From: Pseudomonas sp. 8O
GTDB lineage: Bacteria; Pseudomonadota; Gammaproteobacteria; Pseudomonadales; Pseudomonadaceae
NCBI RefSeq assembly: GCF_902506495.1
Contig: NZ_LR733264.1
Span: 372,001 to 436,000 of the forward strand
Length of the DNA stretch: 64,000 nt
Direction of reading: 5' to 3'
In this document: positions 1 to 8,982 of the stretch, piece after piece
Layout: each line of letters begins with the position of its first letter
Position numbering within the stretch: the first letter of the stretch is position 1
Notes under the pieces: model-generated
What the model was told of the DNA's origin: nothing
What the model saw: the letters and a program-made list of their open reading frames with translations, nothing else
The model's database searches: none
Program-made: the position numbers and the translations under genes

Positions 1-134
1 ATTACGCCACTATCGAACGTTCGATCAAGCAGCGCCTGTACCGCCTCGATGAGGACGCCATCGTGGTCACCGGCCATGGCCCGGATACCCGCCTCGGTGA
101 TGAAATGCGTGAGAACCCCTTTATTCGCGCGTGA
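1..134 (+). CDS. MBL-fold metallo-hydrolase, C-terminal end only
   Basis: This is the last 43 codons of a gene that begins before the window; the reading frame starts at base 3 and stops with TGA at 132-134. The visible tail reads ...VVTGHGPDTRLGDEMRENPF.... The pattern GHGP(D/E)T..GxExxxNPF is the C-terminal signature of glyoxalase II-like (YcbL-type) metallo-beta-lactamase-fold hydrolases, where the histidine of GHG is a zinc ligand. The metal-binding HxHxDH motif would lie outside the window, so the exact substrate (hydroxyacylglutathione or another thioester) cannot be judged. The next gene starts 64 bp downstream. Confidence 0.75.
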   Translation, partial: YATIERSIKQRLYRLDEDAIVVTGHGPDTRLGDEMRENPFIRA

Positions 135-198
135 CAGGGCACTAATGGCCGCGCTGGAACTCAAAGAGCCATCATCCACCGTTCATGGAGATTCCTTC

Positions 199-867
199 AT
201 GTTCCGCCTTTCTTTGATTGCCCTCTGCTCGTCCGCGCTGCTAATCAGCGGCTGCGCCTCGCAGAACCCTTATGACCAGAGCGCGCCGAGCTCCAACCGT
301 ACCGCCACCTACGGTGGTATCGGTGCGTTGGCCGGTGCGGCTGCCGGTGCGCTGATCAACCATGACAATCGCGGCAAGGGCGCCTTGATCGGTGCTGCGG
401 TGGCCGGTGCCGCAGCGGCGGGTTACGGCTATTACGCCGACAAGCAGGAAGAAGAACTGCGTCGCAGCATGCAGGGCACAGGCGTCGAGGTGCAGCGCCA
501 GGGCGATGTGATTCAGTTGATCATGCCGGGCAATATCACCTTTGCCACCGACTCGGCGCAGATCGCCAGCAGCTTCTATCAGCCGCTGAACAACCTGGCC
601 AATTCCTTCCGCCAGTACAACCAGAACAGTATCGAGGTGGTCGGGCATACCGACAGCACCGGCTCGCATAGCCACAACATGGGGCTGTCGCAGCGTCGTG
701 CGCAAAGCGTGGCCGATTATCTGCTGGCGCAAGGGGTCGACCCCAGCCGCATGAGTACTCGTGGTATGGGGCCGGATCAGCCAGTGGCCAGTAACGCTAC
801 CGTCGAAGGGCGTGCGCAGAATCGCCGTGTCGAAGTGACACTGCGACCGCTGCCAGGCGTGCAGTAA
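199..867 (+). CDS. OmpA-family outer-membrane lipoprotein (first of a tandem pair)
   Basis: A 222-residue lipoprotein. A short signal peptide ends in the lipobox LISGC, predicting cleavage before Cys20 and lipidation. Next comes a glycine/alanine-rich zipper segment (about residues 37-75: YGGIGALAGAAAGALI and a second GALIGAAVAGAAAAGYGYY). The C-terminal half is an OmpA-like peptidoglycan-binding domain with the signature VVGHTDSTGS...LSQRRAQSVADYL...GMGPDQPVASN and the closing GRAQNRRVEV. The start was placed at ATG 199 because GGAG lies 8 bases upstream and the signal peptide begins there; an earlier in-frame ATG at 49 would add 50 residues ahead of the signal peptide. It resembles YiaD-type proteins. 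It probably links the outer membrane to the cell wall. The following gene encodes a clear paralogue. Confidence 0.88.
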   Translation: MFRLSLIALCSSALLISGCASQNPYDQSAPSSNRTATYGGIGALAGAAAGALINHDNRGKGALIGAAVAGAAAAGYGYYADKQEEELRRSMQGTGVEVQRQGDVIQLIMPGNITFATDSAQIASSFYQPLNNLANSFRQYNQNSIEVVGHTDSTGSHSHNMGLSQRRAQSVADYLLAQGVDPSRMSTRGMGPDQPVASNATVEGRAQNRRVEVTLRPLPGVQ

Positions 868-1009
868 GGTACGTATCGGGCTGATCTGCTTTGCGTCGCA
901 GTTCTGATATCCACAGGTTGATAAGCTTGGGCGGAACTTCACCGCGCCTTGGCGGCTCGAAGTCTGCGGCATGTCTGCCCGATACCAGAAGAAATCCTAA
1001 GGAAAATTT

Positions 1010-1666
1010 ATGAAGACCAGGCGTAATCTGATCGCAGCAACTGCGCTCATGGCCTTGCTGGCCGGCTGTACCACCAACCCTTACACCGGCGAAAGCCAGG
1101 CCGGCAAAGCCGGTATCTATGGGGGGATCGGCGCAGCGACTGGTGCGGTGATCGGTGCTGCGACTTCGAGCAAGAAGGATCGCGCCAAAGGCGCGCTGAT
1201 CGGTGCGGCTGTCGGTGGTGCCGCCGGTGGCGGTTACGGCTATTACGTCGATACCCAGGAGGCCAAGCTGCGGCAGACCCTGCAGGGCACTGGCGTGCAG
1301 GTGCAACGCAACGGCGATGACCTGAAACTGATCATGCCGGGCAATATCACCTTCGCCAGCAACTCGGCGGATATCTCCAGCAGCTTCTACCCAACCCTCA
1401 ATTCGCTGGTGCTGGTGTTCAAGGAGTTCAACAAGAACGGTGTGAACATCGTTGGCCACACCGACAGCACCGGTTCGCAGGCGCTTAATCAGAGCCTGTC
1501 GCAGCGTCGCGCTCAGAGCGTGGCCAACTACCTGAGCGCCAATGGTGTGCCGGGTCAGCGCATCTCTGCATACGGTGCCGGCCCGAGCCAGCCGATTGCC
1601 AGCAACGCCACCGATGCTGGTCGTGCGCAGAACCGTCGTGTCGAGATCAACCTGCGTCCGCTTTAA
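1010..1666 (+). CDS. OmpA-family outer-membrane lipoprotein (second of a tandem pair)
   Basis: A 218-residue paralogue of the gene just upstream, with the same three-part layout. The lipobox is LLAGC. A glycine-zipper region follows (YGGIGAATGAVIGAAT, then GALIGAAVGGAAGGGYGYY). The C-terminal OmpA-like domain carries GHTDSTGSQALNQSLSQRRAQ and GRAQNRRVEI. The start has a good ribosome site (AAGGA 7 bases before ATG). The 142-bp gap from the first copy shows no terminator, so the pair may be co-transcribed, and a strong terminator follows this copy. The two proteins share long identical blocks such as IMPGNITFA. That points to gene duplication followed by moderate divergence. Confidence 0.88.
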   Translation: MKTRRNLIAATALMALLAGCTTNPYTGESQAGKAGIYGGIGAATGAVIGAATSSKKDRAKGALIGAAVGGAAGGGYGYYVDTQEAKLRQTLQGTGVQVQRNGDDLKLIMPGNITFASNSADISSSFYPTLNSLVLVFKEFNKNGVNIVGHTDSTGSQALNQSLSQRRAQSVANYLSANGVPGQRISAYGAGPSQPIASNATDAGRAQNRRVEINLRPL

Positions 1667-1688
1667 AAGCTCGCCACGTTGTAATGAG

Positions 1689-1712
1689 AGCCTCCCTTTG
1701 GGAGGCTTTTTT
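1689..1712 (+). terminator. Intrinsic terminator after the OmpA lipoprotein pair
   Basis: A 7-bp perfect stem (AGCCTCC/GGAGGCT) with a 5-base loop runs straight into a T tract ending at 1712. It lies 23 bases past the stop codon of the second lipoprotein gene. Confidence 0.88.
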
Positions 1713-1912
1713 ATGTCGCTGACATTCACCTCTGTGGACGTTTTCGCCGAGGTGTCAGAAGGCGTTTACGGCCATGTTCGTGACCGCCCGTCGTGTCCCT
1801 TCTGGCAAAAGGCCACTCATTCAAAACCTGACTAGACTGCTTGCTGTGGTTCTGTGATGTCCGCGTGCGGATGCACCGTGCGCGTTGGTTCTGGATGACC
1901 GAAGGAGAGCGA

Positions 1913-4900
1913 ATGGACGACAGAGCTGTCGAGCAGCCGCCAAGGCCCTGGACGCCGCTGCTGGTTGCGCTTGGTCTGCTACTGGGGTTGGGTGGCCTGA
2001 TTTTCTGGCAGTGGAATACTCTGCAGGAGCGTGAGGACGAGGACAGTTACCGCCGCTTTCAGTTGGAGGCTCAGGACGTAAGCCAGCGGGTGCTTGCGCG
2101 TATGCGCACATACGAGATGGTCTTGCGCGGCGTATCCGGTCTGATGATAGGCAGTGATCAGGTCTCGCTCGTCGAGTGGGAACGTGCTCTGGATCAGTTG
2201 CAGGTTCAGGATCGCTATCCCGGTATTCAGGCCGTGGCCTGGTCACGTTATCTGCTGCCGGAGCAACTGGCTGACTTCGCCGCCGAGGTAGCTGCTGACG
2301 GTCGCCTCGACTATCAGATCTTCCCTTCCGGTGAGCGTGGGCATTATCTACCCATTGATTACGTCAGCCCCGTGGATTGGCGTAATCGTCGCGTGCTTGG
2401 CTTCGATATGCTCAGCGAAACAGTGCGGCGTACGGCTATCGAGCGTAGTGTCGAGACCGGCGAAGCCAGCCTCAGCGCGCCGCTGATACTGCGTCAGGAG
2501 GTCGATGTAAACGTGCAGTCTGGCGTACTGCTCTACCTGCCGGTGTTTCGTCCGGGTTTACCCGTCAATACCGTCGAGCAACGTCGTTCTGCATTGCTGG
2601 GAATGGTACATGGCGCTTTTCGCAGTCATGACCTGATCGATGGGATTCTTGGCGCTCAGAGCCGTTTGTTCGACATCATCCTGAAAGACCTGCAGACGAC
2701 CGATTTGCAGCTGATAAGTGGTGAAACCAAGACCAATGGTTGGCAGCCGAGATTTCGCAGTCAGCAGGAGTTATCCCTGTATGGCCGCACCTGGGCGCTT
2801 GAGGTGATCGGCACCCCTGAATACGAACGCAGCCTGGTTGATCGCAGCAGCATGCTCGGTCTTTGGGCGGGGCTGGCTGCGACGCTGTTACTGTCGATTC
2901 TGGTCGGCGGTTTTCTCTATCAGCGTGAGCGCAAGTTGCAGATCAGTGAACGGGCTGCCGTGGCCCTGCGCGAGCGCGAAGAGCGCTTTCGTCTATTGGT
3001 CGAACGGCTGCCGGTGGCGACCCTGCTCTGTGATGACAGGGGCCGCATCGAAATGGCCAATCGCAGTGCTGCCGAGCTGTTCGACTGCCCGCTCAATGCC
3101 TTGCCGGGTGAGACCGTGTTGCGCGTGCTGCCCAATATCGAATCGCCGAAAGACCTGCAGGAGCAGTTGGCCGAGAGTGACGAACGCATGGTGCGCACGT
3201 TACGCGGTGAGTCGATTCCGGTCAGTATCAGCCTCAATCCGCTGCACGAGGGCAGCAGCTACCTGATCAACCTGGTGGACCTGCGTGCACGCAAGGTGGC
3301 CGAGGAGCGCTTCCGTCTGGTGGTCGAGGCGTCGCCCAATGCCATCGTGCTGGTCGATGCCCTGGGGCGTATCGCCATGGTCAATCGACAGACCGAGCTG
3401 CTGTTCGGTTACGAACGTCAGATGTTGCTCGGCGAGCCGGTGGAGATGCTCCTGCCGACGGCGCAGCGTGGCAGTCATGTGGCGCTGCGCCGTGGTTACC
3501 AGGCTATGCCTGAACCGCGCCGCATGGGCGGTAACCGCGAGCTGTTCGGGCAGCACCGTGAAGGTCGCATGATTCCTCTGGAGGTCGGCCTGTCGCCAAT
3601 CCGCAGCGGCGATGAAAACCTGGTGCAGGCGGTGGTCATCGACATCAGCGAGCGCAAGGCGGCCGAGCAGAAACTGCGTGAGCAGGCCGAGCAGCTGTTG
3701 TTGGCCAACCGCTACAAATCCGAGTTTCTCGCCAACATGTCCCATGAGCTGCGCACGCCGCTCAATAGCATCCTGATTCTCAGCGATCAACTGCGCCAGA
3801 ATCTGGCGGGCAATCTGACCGAGAAGCAGGCCAAGCACGCCGATATCGTGCACCGCGCCGGCAGTGATCTGCTGCAACTGATCAACGATGTACTCGACCT
3901 GGCCAAGGTCGAGTCGGGACGCATGCAGCTCAAGCTGGAACCGATCAACATGCAGGACGTGCTGGTGGAGCTCGATGCCAGTCTGCGCCCGATGGCCGAG
4001 CTCAAGGGCTTGCGCCTGCACACCCAACTGGAAGCCGGCGTGCCGCGCGTCATTCATACCGACCGCGTACGCCTGCATCAGATCCTGCGCAATCTGCTGT
4101 CCAACGCGCTGAAGTTCACCGATCAGGGCGAGGTCACGCTGAGCGTCAGCAGTCAGGGGCGCCAGGAGGATGAGCGCGAGCTGCTCTGCTTCAGCGTGCG
4201 TGATACCGGCATTGGCATCGATCCGGCCCAGCACGAGCAGGTATTCCAGGCTTTTCAACAGATCGACGGTTCTACCAGTCGGCGTTTCGGTGGTACCGGC
4301 CTTGGGCTGGCCATCACCCGTCAGTTGGTGCTCGCCCTGGATGGCGATATCAGCCTGCAGAGTGCGCCGGGGCAGGGGTCTACCTTCACCGTCAGATTGC
4401 CGGTGCAGGCTGGCTCACTCAGTGTCGAAGCGCCGCTCGAGGGGCCGCTGCGTGCCGGTGACGGCCCGCCACTGTTGATCATCGAGGATGATGCCAATTT
4501 CGCTGCTGTGATCGCCGAGGAGGCTCATGCTCACGGCTTCTCCAGCGTGCATTGCCGCACCGGGCTGCAGGCGCTGGGGCTGCTGCAGCAGGAGTCGTTC
4601 AATGCGGTGATTCTCGACATCCTGCTGCCTGATCTCAGTGGCTGGCAGCTGTTCCGGCGTCTGCGCGCCCAGCCGACTCATCGGCATACGCCAGTGCACA
4701 TCATTTCCTGCGTTCCGCAACCGGTGGGTTGGAACGACGATGGCACGCGCTATCTGGTCAAGCCCATCGGTCGCGATGAACTGGAGCAGGTGTTCATCGA
4801 GCTGCAGCACGGCGCGCAACAGGAGCAGGCATTGTTGTTGGTGGAGGATGTCGAGGTAGAGCGCGAGCACTACCGCGAGCAACTGACGGAGCTGGGCTTT

Positions 4901-5629
4901 CAGGTCATCGCCTGCTCCGATGGTGAGCAGGCACGCGAGGCCTATGCGCAGGGCCAGTTCTGCGCGCTGGTGATCGATCTCGATCTGCCGGATCAGGACG
5001 GTTTTGCCCTGCTCGACAGTCTGAACCAGTTGCGCCCGTTTCAAGGTACGCGCGTGGTGATCAACACCGGTGTGGACGTTACTCAGCAGACCCTGCAACG
5101 GCTGCGGCGCTACAGCGCCGTCGTGGTGCGCAAGCATGGCGACGACACCGACGCGCTGTGCCAAGCGGTTCAGGGCTTTCTCGTTGACGTGCGGGCGCCG
5201 CAACCGGCCCATGCACGGCTCAACCTGTTACAGGGAAAGCGCATCCTGCTGGTGGATGACGACGTGCGTAACGTCTATGCGCTGACCGCACTGCTGGATG
5301 AAGTGGGGCTGCGTGTCAGCTCCGCCAAGGACGGCCTGGAGGCCATCGCCAGTTACCAGCGCGATCCCTTCGACCTGATTTTGATGGACATGGCCATGCC
5401 CAATATGGACGGCTACACCGCCACGCGTCTTCTCAAGCAGGAGCACGGCTGCGTGATCCCCATCATCGCGCTCACCGCTCACGCCATGAAGGGCGACCGG
5501 GAAAAATGCATCACTGCGGGCGCGGACGACTACATGGCCAAGCCGATCAAGCGTGATGAGCTGCTGGCACTGCTGGAGCGCTGGTTGGCTATGCCGACCA
5601 TGCTTTCGTCTGGCGATGGACTACCCTGA
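1913..5629 (+). CDS. CHASE-PAS-PAS hybrid histidine kinase with three receiver domains
   Basis: A 1238-residue membrane sensor kinase. It has TM1 (about 15-35), a periplasmic CHASE-type sensor (about 75-280), TM2 (about 314-337) and two PAS domains (about 355-460 and 470-590). The HisKA phosphoacceptor is His611 in NMSHELRTPLN. The HATPase domain has the N box around Asn731, DTGIGID and GGTGLGLAI. Three receivers follow, with phosphoacceptor aspartates near Asp902, Asp1022 and Asp1159. The second receiver has RKHG where the usual K-P pair stands, and the third is the most canonical (VDDD, MDMAMPNMDGY, KPI). No HPt domain is visible. The start is ATG 1913 with GAAGGAGAG upstream; in-frame codons back to 1841 lack such a site. 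The next gene, 45 bp on, encodes a receiver-GGDEF-EAL protein that is a likely partner. The ligand is unknown. Confidence 0.9.
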   Translation: MDDRAVEQPPRPWTPLLVALGLLLGLGGLIFWQWNTLQEREDEDSYRRFQLEAQDVSQRVLARMRTYEMVLRGVSGLMIGSDQVSLVEWERALDQLQVQDRYPGIQAVAWSRYLLPEQLADFAAEVAADGRLDYQIFPSGERGHYLPIDYVSPVDWRNRRVLGFDMLSETVRRTAIERSVETGEASLSAPLILRQEVDVNVQSGVLLYLPVFRPGLPVNTVEQRRSALLGMVHGAFRSHDLIDGILGAQSRLFDIILKDLQTTDLQLISGETKTNGWQPRFRSQQELSLYGRTWALEVIGTPEYERSLVDRSSMLGLWAGLAATLLLSILVGGFLYQRERKLQISERAAVALREREERFRLLVERLPVATLLCDDRGRIEMANRSAAELFDCPLNALPGETVLRVLPNIESPKDLQEQLAESDERMVRTLRGESIPVSISLNPLHEGSSYLINLVDLRARKVAEERFRLVVEASPNAIVLVDALGRIAMVNRQTELLFGYERQMLLGEPVEMLLPTAQRGSHVALRRGYQAMPEPRRMGGNRELFGQHREGRMIPLEVGLSPIRSGDENLVQAVVIDISERKAAEQKLREQAEQLLLANRYKSEFLANMSHELRTPLNSILILSDQLRQNLAGNLTEKQAKHADIVHRAGSDLLQLINDVLDLAKVESGRMQLKLEPINMQDVLVELDASLRPMAELKGLRLHTQLEAGVPRVIHTDRVRLHQILRNLLSNALKFTDQGEVTLSVSSQGRQEDERELLCFSVRDTGIGIDPAQHEQVFQAFQQIDGSTSRRFGGTGLGLAITRQLVLALDGDISLQSAPGQGSTFTVRLPVQAGSLSVEAPLEGPLRAGDGPPLLIIEDDANFAAVIAEEAHAHGFSSVHCRTGLQALGLLQQESFNAVILDILLPDLSGWQLFRRLRAQPTHRHTPVHIISCVPQPVGWNDDGTRYLVKPIGRDELEQVFIELQHGAQQEQALLLVEDVEVEREHYREQLTELGFQVIACSDGEQAREAYAQGQFCALVIDLDLPDQDGFALLDSLNQLRPFQGTRVVINTGVDVTQQTLQRLRRYSAVVVRKHGDDTDALCQAVQGFLVDVRAPQPAHARLNLLQGKRILLVDDDVRNVYALTALLDEVGLRVSSAKDGLEAIASYQRDPFDLILMDMAMPNMDGYTATRLLKQEHGCVIPIIALTAHAMKGDREKCITAGADDYMAKPIKRDELLALLERWLAMPTMLSSGDGLP

Positions 5630-5674
5630 TGGCAGGAGTGACTGGTGCAAGGGCAGATGGATAGGGGAGTGACG

Positions 5675-7822
5675 ATGGCCCAGGCGCAGAGCAAGAACGC
5701 CGCCGTACCCGCCAGGCAGGTTCTGCTGGTGGTGGATGACCGCATGGAAAACCTCGAGGCCATGCAGGCGCTGCTCGAAGATGGCGAGTGGCAGCTGCGC
5801 TGTGCCAGCTCCGGCGAGGAGGCTCTGCGCTGTCTGCTCGAAGAGGATGTCGGACTGGTGCTGCTCGACGTGCAGATGCCAGGCATGGATGGCTTCGAAG
5901 TCGCCCGGTTGATGCGCGGCAATCCGCGTACGAGGCTGACACCGATCATCTTCGTTTCCGCCATTTCGCAGACTCACGATGCCGTGTTGCGAGGCTACAG
6001 CACTGGCGCCGTGGACTTCGTGCTCAAACCGTTCGATCCCACTGTGCTGCGCCACAAGATTCAGAGCCTGCTGGAGCATGAGCACAATCGCTGCGAATTG
6101 CAGGCGCTTTCCCAGCAACTGGAAAGAGCGAGAGCTTTCAACGCCTCGGTGCTGGCCAATGCCGCCGAGGGTATCCTGGTAGTCGGCGAGGACGGTCGCA
6201 TCCAGTTCGCCAACCCAGCCATGGCCCAGATGCTCGATGGCGAGGTAGGCGATCTCGAGGGCGTCGAGCTGCTGTCGTTTCTCAAGAATCCCGCCAGCGA
6301 AGACGGCTGGCAGCAATCCGAGTTCTACCTGCACTTCAAGCGTGAGGCGACCTACCGCGTACACGAAGCGATGATGCGCACGTTCAAGGGCGGTTGCCTG
6401 CCCGCGGCGTTGTCCTGCTCGCCGCTACCGCGGCAGCAGCGCGCCATGGTGGTTATCGCCCTGGACATGTCGGTGGTGCGCAATCTGCACGCGCAGCTGG
6501 AGTCGCAGGCAGTTACTGACGCGCTGACCGGTCTGCTCAATCGCCGTGGCTTTCATCAGGCGCTGGAATCGGCGCTGGCGCGTATCGAACGCAGCGGTCA
6601 GCGGGTCGCGGTGCTGTACCTGGATCTGGACGGTTTCAAACGCATCAATGACTCGCTGGGCCATGATGTCGGCGATCAGCTGCTGCGTCGTGTTGGTGAG
6701 CAGCTCAAGGCTTGCTTGCGCCCCTATGACAGTCTGGCACGCATCGGCGGTGACGAGTTCACTGCGCTACTGGACAACCTCGGCCATCCCGAGGATGCAG
6801 CCAAGGTCGCTGAGAAGCTGATCGAACTGGTTTCGGTTCGGCACACCCTCGATGGTGTGGATTTCACCCTTGGCGCCAGCGTTGGCATCGCCTGCTTTCC
6901 AGAGTGCGGGCAGAGCGTCGAGGGCCTGCTGCGCTCCGCCGATATGGCAATGTACGAAGCCAAGCGCGCCGGTCGCCAGCAGTACCGCTTCTTCTCTCCA
7001 GAAATGAACGGCCGCGCGCGTTCACGGCTGATGCTCGAAGAGAGCCTGCGCCACGCCATCGAGAACGATGACTTCGTGCTGGTCTATCAGCCCCAGTTCC
7101 ATCTCGATAACGGGCGCCTGCGCGGCTTCGAAGCCTTGCTGCGCTGGCAGCATCGTGTTGCGGGCACTGTCGCACCGAACGTATTCATTCCACTGCTCGA
7201 AGAAACCCGCCTGATCAATCGTCTTGGCGAATGGATCTTCCGTGAGGGCGCCAGGCAGTTGGCGGACTTCAAGCAGCAGTTCGGTGAGGACATGGTGCTC
7301 AGTCTCAATGTCAGCCCGGTGCAGTTCGGTATGCCGCAACTGGTGACGGACCTGCAGCGTGTACTCGACGCCCACGGTCTCAAGCCCAGCCAGTTGGAAG
7401 TGGAAGTTACCGAGAGTGCGCTGATGCAGGATCTGGAGCTGACCCAGGCGCAGCTGCGTCATCTGCGTAAGCTGGGGGTGAAGATCGCCATCGATGATTT
7501 CGGCACCGGCTACTCGTCGCTGGCGTACCTGCGGCATTTCGAACTGGACACGCTGAAGATCGACCGCCTGTTCATCTCCAACATGCTCGACTCACCGCGC
7601 GACGCCGCAGTGGTCAGCACCATCATCGATCTGGGGCGTCATCTGGGGCTGGAAGTCATCGCCGAGGGCGTCGAAACCCAGGAGCAGCGCGAGTGGTTGA
7701 CGCAACACCATTGCAGCATCATGCAAGGATTTCTGGTGGCGCCGGGTGTGTCGGCCAGCACTGCCATGCAGGTGCCGGCACAACTGGACTGGAGCAAGCT
7801 GCCACTACCACGCGGTGAATGA
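5675..7822 (+). CDS. Response regulator with PAS, GGDEF and EAL domains (cyclic-di-GMP turnover)
   Basis: A 715-residue cytoplasmic protein. The receiver domain (about 10-135) has phosphoacceptor Asp65 in LLDVQMPGMDGF and the late lysine in KPFDP. A PAS-like segment follows (about 150-270). The GGDEF domain has an intact GGDEF at 358-362 and an RxxD inhibitory site (RPYD, 349-352) exactly five residues before it. The EAL domain has EAL at 486-488, DDFGTG at about 607 and LKID. All key residues for both diguanylate cyclase and phosphodiesterase activity are present, so the net direction cannot be told from sequence. The start is ATG 5675 with AGGGGAG upstream; an in-frame GTG at 5645 lacks that site. 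The gene is almost certainly co-transcribed with the hybrid kinase, which suggests kinase-controlled cyclic-di-GMP output. Confidence 0.9.
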   Translation: MAQAQSKNAAVPARQVLLVVDDRMENLEAMQALLEDGEWQLRCASSGEEALRCLLEEDVGLVLLDVQMPGMDGFEVARLMRGNPRTRLTPIIFVSAISQTHDAVLRGYSTGAVDFVLKPFDPTVLRHKIQSLLEHEHNRCELQALSQQLERARAFNASVLANAAEGILVVGEDGRIQFANPAMAQMLDGEVGDLEGVELLSFLKNPASEDGWQQSEFYLHFKREATYRVHEAMMRTFKGGCLPAALSCSPLPRQQRAMVVIALDMSVVRNLHAQLESQAVTDALTGLLNRRGFHQALESALARIERSGQRVAVLYLDLDGFKRINDSLGHDVGDQLLRRVGEQLKACLRPYDSLARIGGDEFTALLDNLGHPEDAAKVAEKLIELVSVRHTLDGVDFTLGASVGIACFPECGQSVEGLLRSADMAMYEAKRAGRQQYRFFSPEMNGRARSRLMLEESLRHAIENDDFVLVYQPQFHLDNGRLRGFEALLRWQHRVAGTVAPNVFIPLLEETRLINRLGEWIFREGARQLADFKQQFGEDMVLSLNVSPVQFGMPQLVTDLQRVLDAHGLKPSQLEVEVTESALMQDLELTQAQLRHLRKLGVKIAIDDFGTGYSSLAYLRHFELDTLKIDRLFISNMLDSPRDAAVVSTIIDLGRHLGLEVIAEGVETQEQREWLTQHHCSIMQGFLVAPGVSASTAMQVPAQLDWSKLPLPRGE

Positions 7823-7837
7823 AGCGCCCAGGACGTT

Positions 7838-8734
7838 TCAGGCTTGCTGATGCAGGCTGGCGAGCTCAGCGTCCTTCTCTTCCCACAGGCGATTGACCCA
7901 CTGCTGGAATGCCAGACGGTAGTCATCGTCCTGATCGTAATTGCGGCCGATGAATTCGCGCGGAATCTCGACCTGTTTGAAAAACACCTGCACGGCATCC
8001 AGGCGGCCACAGAGCAAGTCCCAGAAGCCTGGCACACCATGTGGGTAATGAATGGTGACGTTGACGATGGCGTGCAGTTGTTCACCCATCGCGTCGAGCA
8101 CGAAGGCGATACCACCCGCCTTGGGCTTGAGCAGGTACTTGAAAGGCGACTGCTGCTGCGCATGCTTGGCAGGAGTCAGGCGGGTGCCCTCGAGGAAGTT
8201 GAATACCGCCACGGGGTTGGTCTTGTAACGCGCGCAGGCCTTGCGCGTGGTGGCCAGGTCCTGGCCGCGCTTTTCCGGGTACTTGGCCAGGTATTCCTTG
8301 CTGAAGCGCTTCATGAAGGGAAACTCCAGCGCCCACCAGCACAGGCCGATCACCGGCACCCAGATCAGCTCCTGCTTGAGGAAGAACTTCAGTAGCGGCA
8401 TGCGCTGGTTGAGCAGGTACTGCAGCACCAGGATGTCCACCCAGCTCTGGTGGTTGCTGGTCACCAGATAGGAATGACGGGTATCGAAGCGCTCCAGCCC
8501 CTGAACCTTCCATTCAATATGGCCAACCAGGCGCATCCAGAACTTGTTGATACCGATCCAGCTTTCGGCGATGCGGTGCATGACGAAGCGCAGCGCGCGC
8601 TGGATCGGCGCGAACGGCAGCAGCAGCTTGAGCAGGGCGACGAAGAACAGCGGCCAGCACCAGAACAGGGTGTTCAGAGCCAGCAGCAGGCTCGCGATCA
8701 GGCCGCGCAGCGGCGCGGGAAGAAAGTGCAGCAT
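7838..8734 (-). CDS. YihG-like membrane acyltransferase (PlsC superfamily)
   Basis: A 298-residue membrane-bound acyltransferase of the 1-acylglycerol-3-phosphate acyltransferase superfamily. The N-terminus is hydrophobic (about residues 10-45, one or two membrane segments). The catalytic HX4D motif is H95-QSWV-D100 in SNHQSWVD. The second motif FLEGTR lies at about 181-186. Length and layout match E. coli YihG (about 310 residues) rather than the shorter PlsC, so a lysophospholipid or related lipid acceptor is expected. The start at 8734 has GGAGG 10 bases upstream; the frame stays open upstream to 8938 but lacks a comparable site. Its 3' end lies only 15 bp from the convergent GGDEF-EAL gene. 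As I recall, P. aeruginosa has an equivalent gene next to pta. Confidence 0.85.
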   Translation of the reverse strand: MLHFLPAPLRGLIASLLLALNTLFWCWPLFFVALLKLLLPFAPIQRALRFVMHRIAESWIGINKFWMRLVGHIEWKVQGLERFDTRHSYLVTSNHQSWVDILVLQYLLNQRMPLLKFFLKQELIWVPVIGLCWWALEFPFMKRFSKEYLAKYPEKRGQDLATTRKACARYKTNPVAVFNFLEGTRLTPAKHAQQQSPFKYLLKPKAGGIAFVLDAMGEQLHAIVNVTIHYPHGVPGFWDLLCGRLDAVQVFFKQVEIPREFIGRNYDQDDDYRLAFQQWVNRLWEEKDAELASLHQQA

Positions 8735-8918
8735 CGGGCGAACGCCTCCATAAGCAGGCTGCACGCCCGGCGGGCAGCCTGAGAAAGGGGCTTTCTCTGC
8801 GCCCCGTATCAGTCGAAAGAGCTGCGGCGTTCCTTGCAGCGAGCAGGTTCGGCGCCAAGGGTAACGGTTGTGCACTGACCTGCAAGTGCCAGTGCTGACT
8901 CGTGGGTTTCGGTGGCTC

Positions 8919-8940
8919 GTAGGGTGCACCGTGCGCACCG
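8919..8940. repeat. Dispersed palindromic repeat, copy upstream of the acyltransferase gene
   Basis: The core GGTGCAC-CGT-GCGCACC (8923-8939) is a 17-base palindrome with one mismatch, preceded by GTA. It matches the two perfect copies near 23.3 kb and a degenerate one at about 1869-1886. It sits in the gap between pta and the acyltransferase gene. Confidence 0.55.
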
Positions 8941-8982
8941 GCTATTCTGGCCGGCGCTTTCTGCTAGACCCCTACGGCCTCT

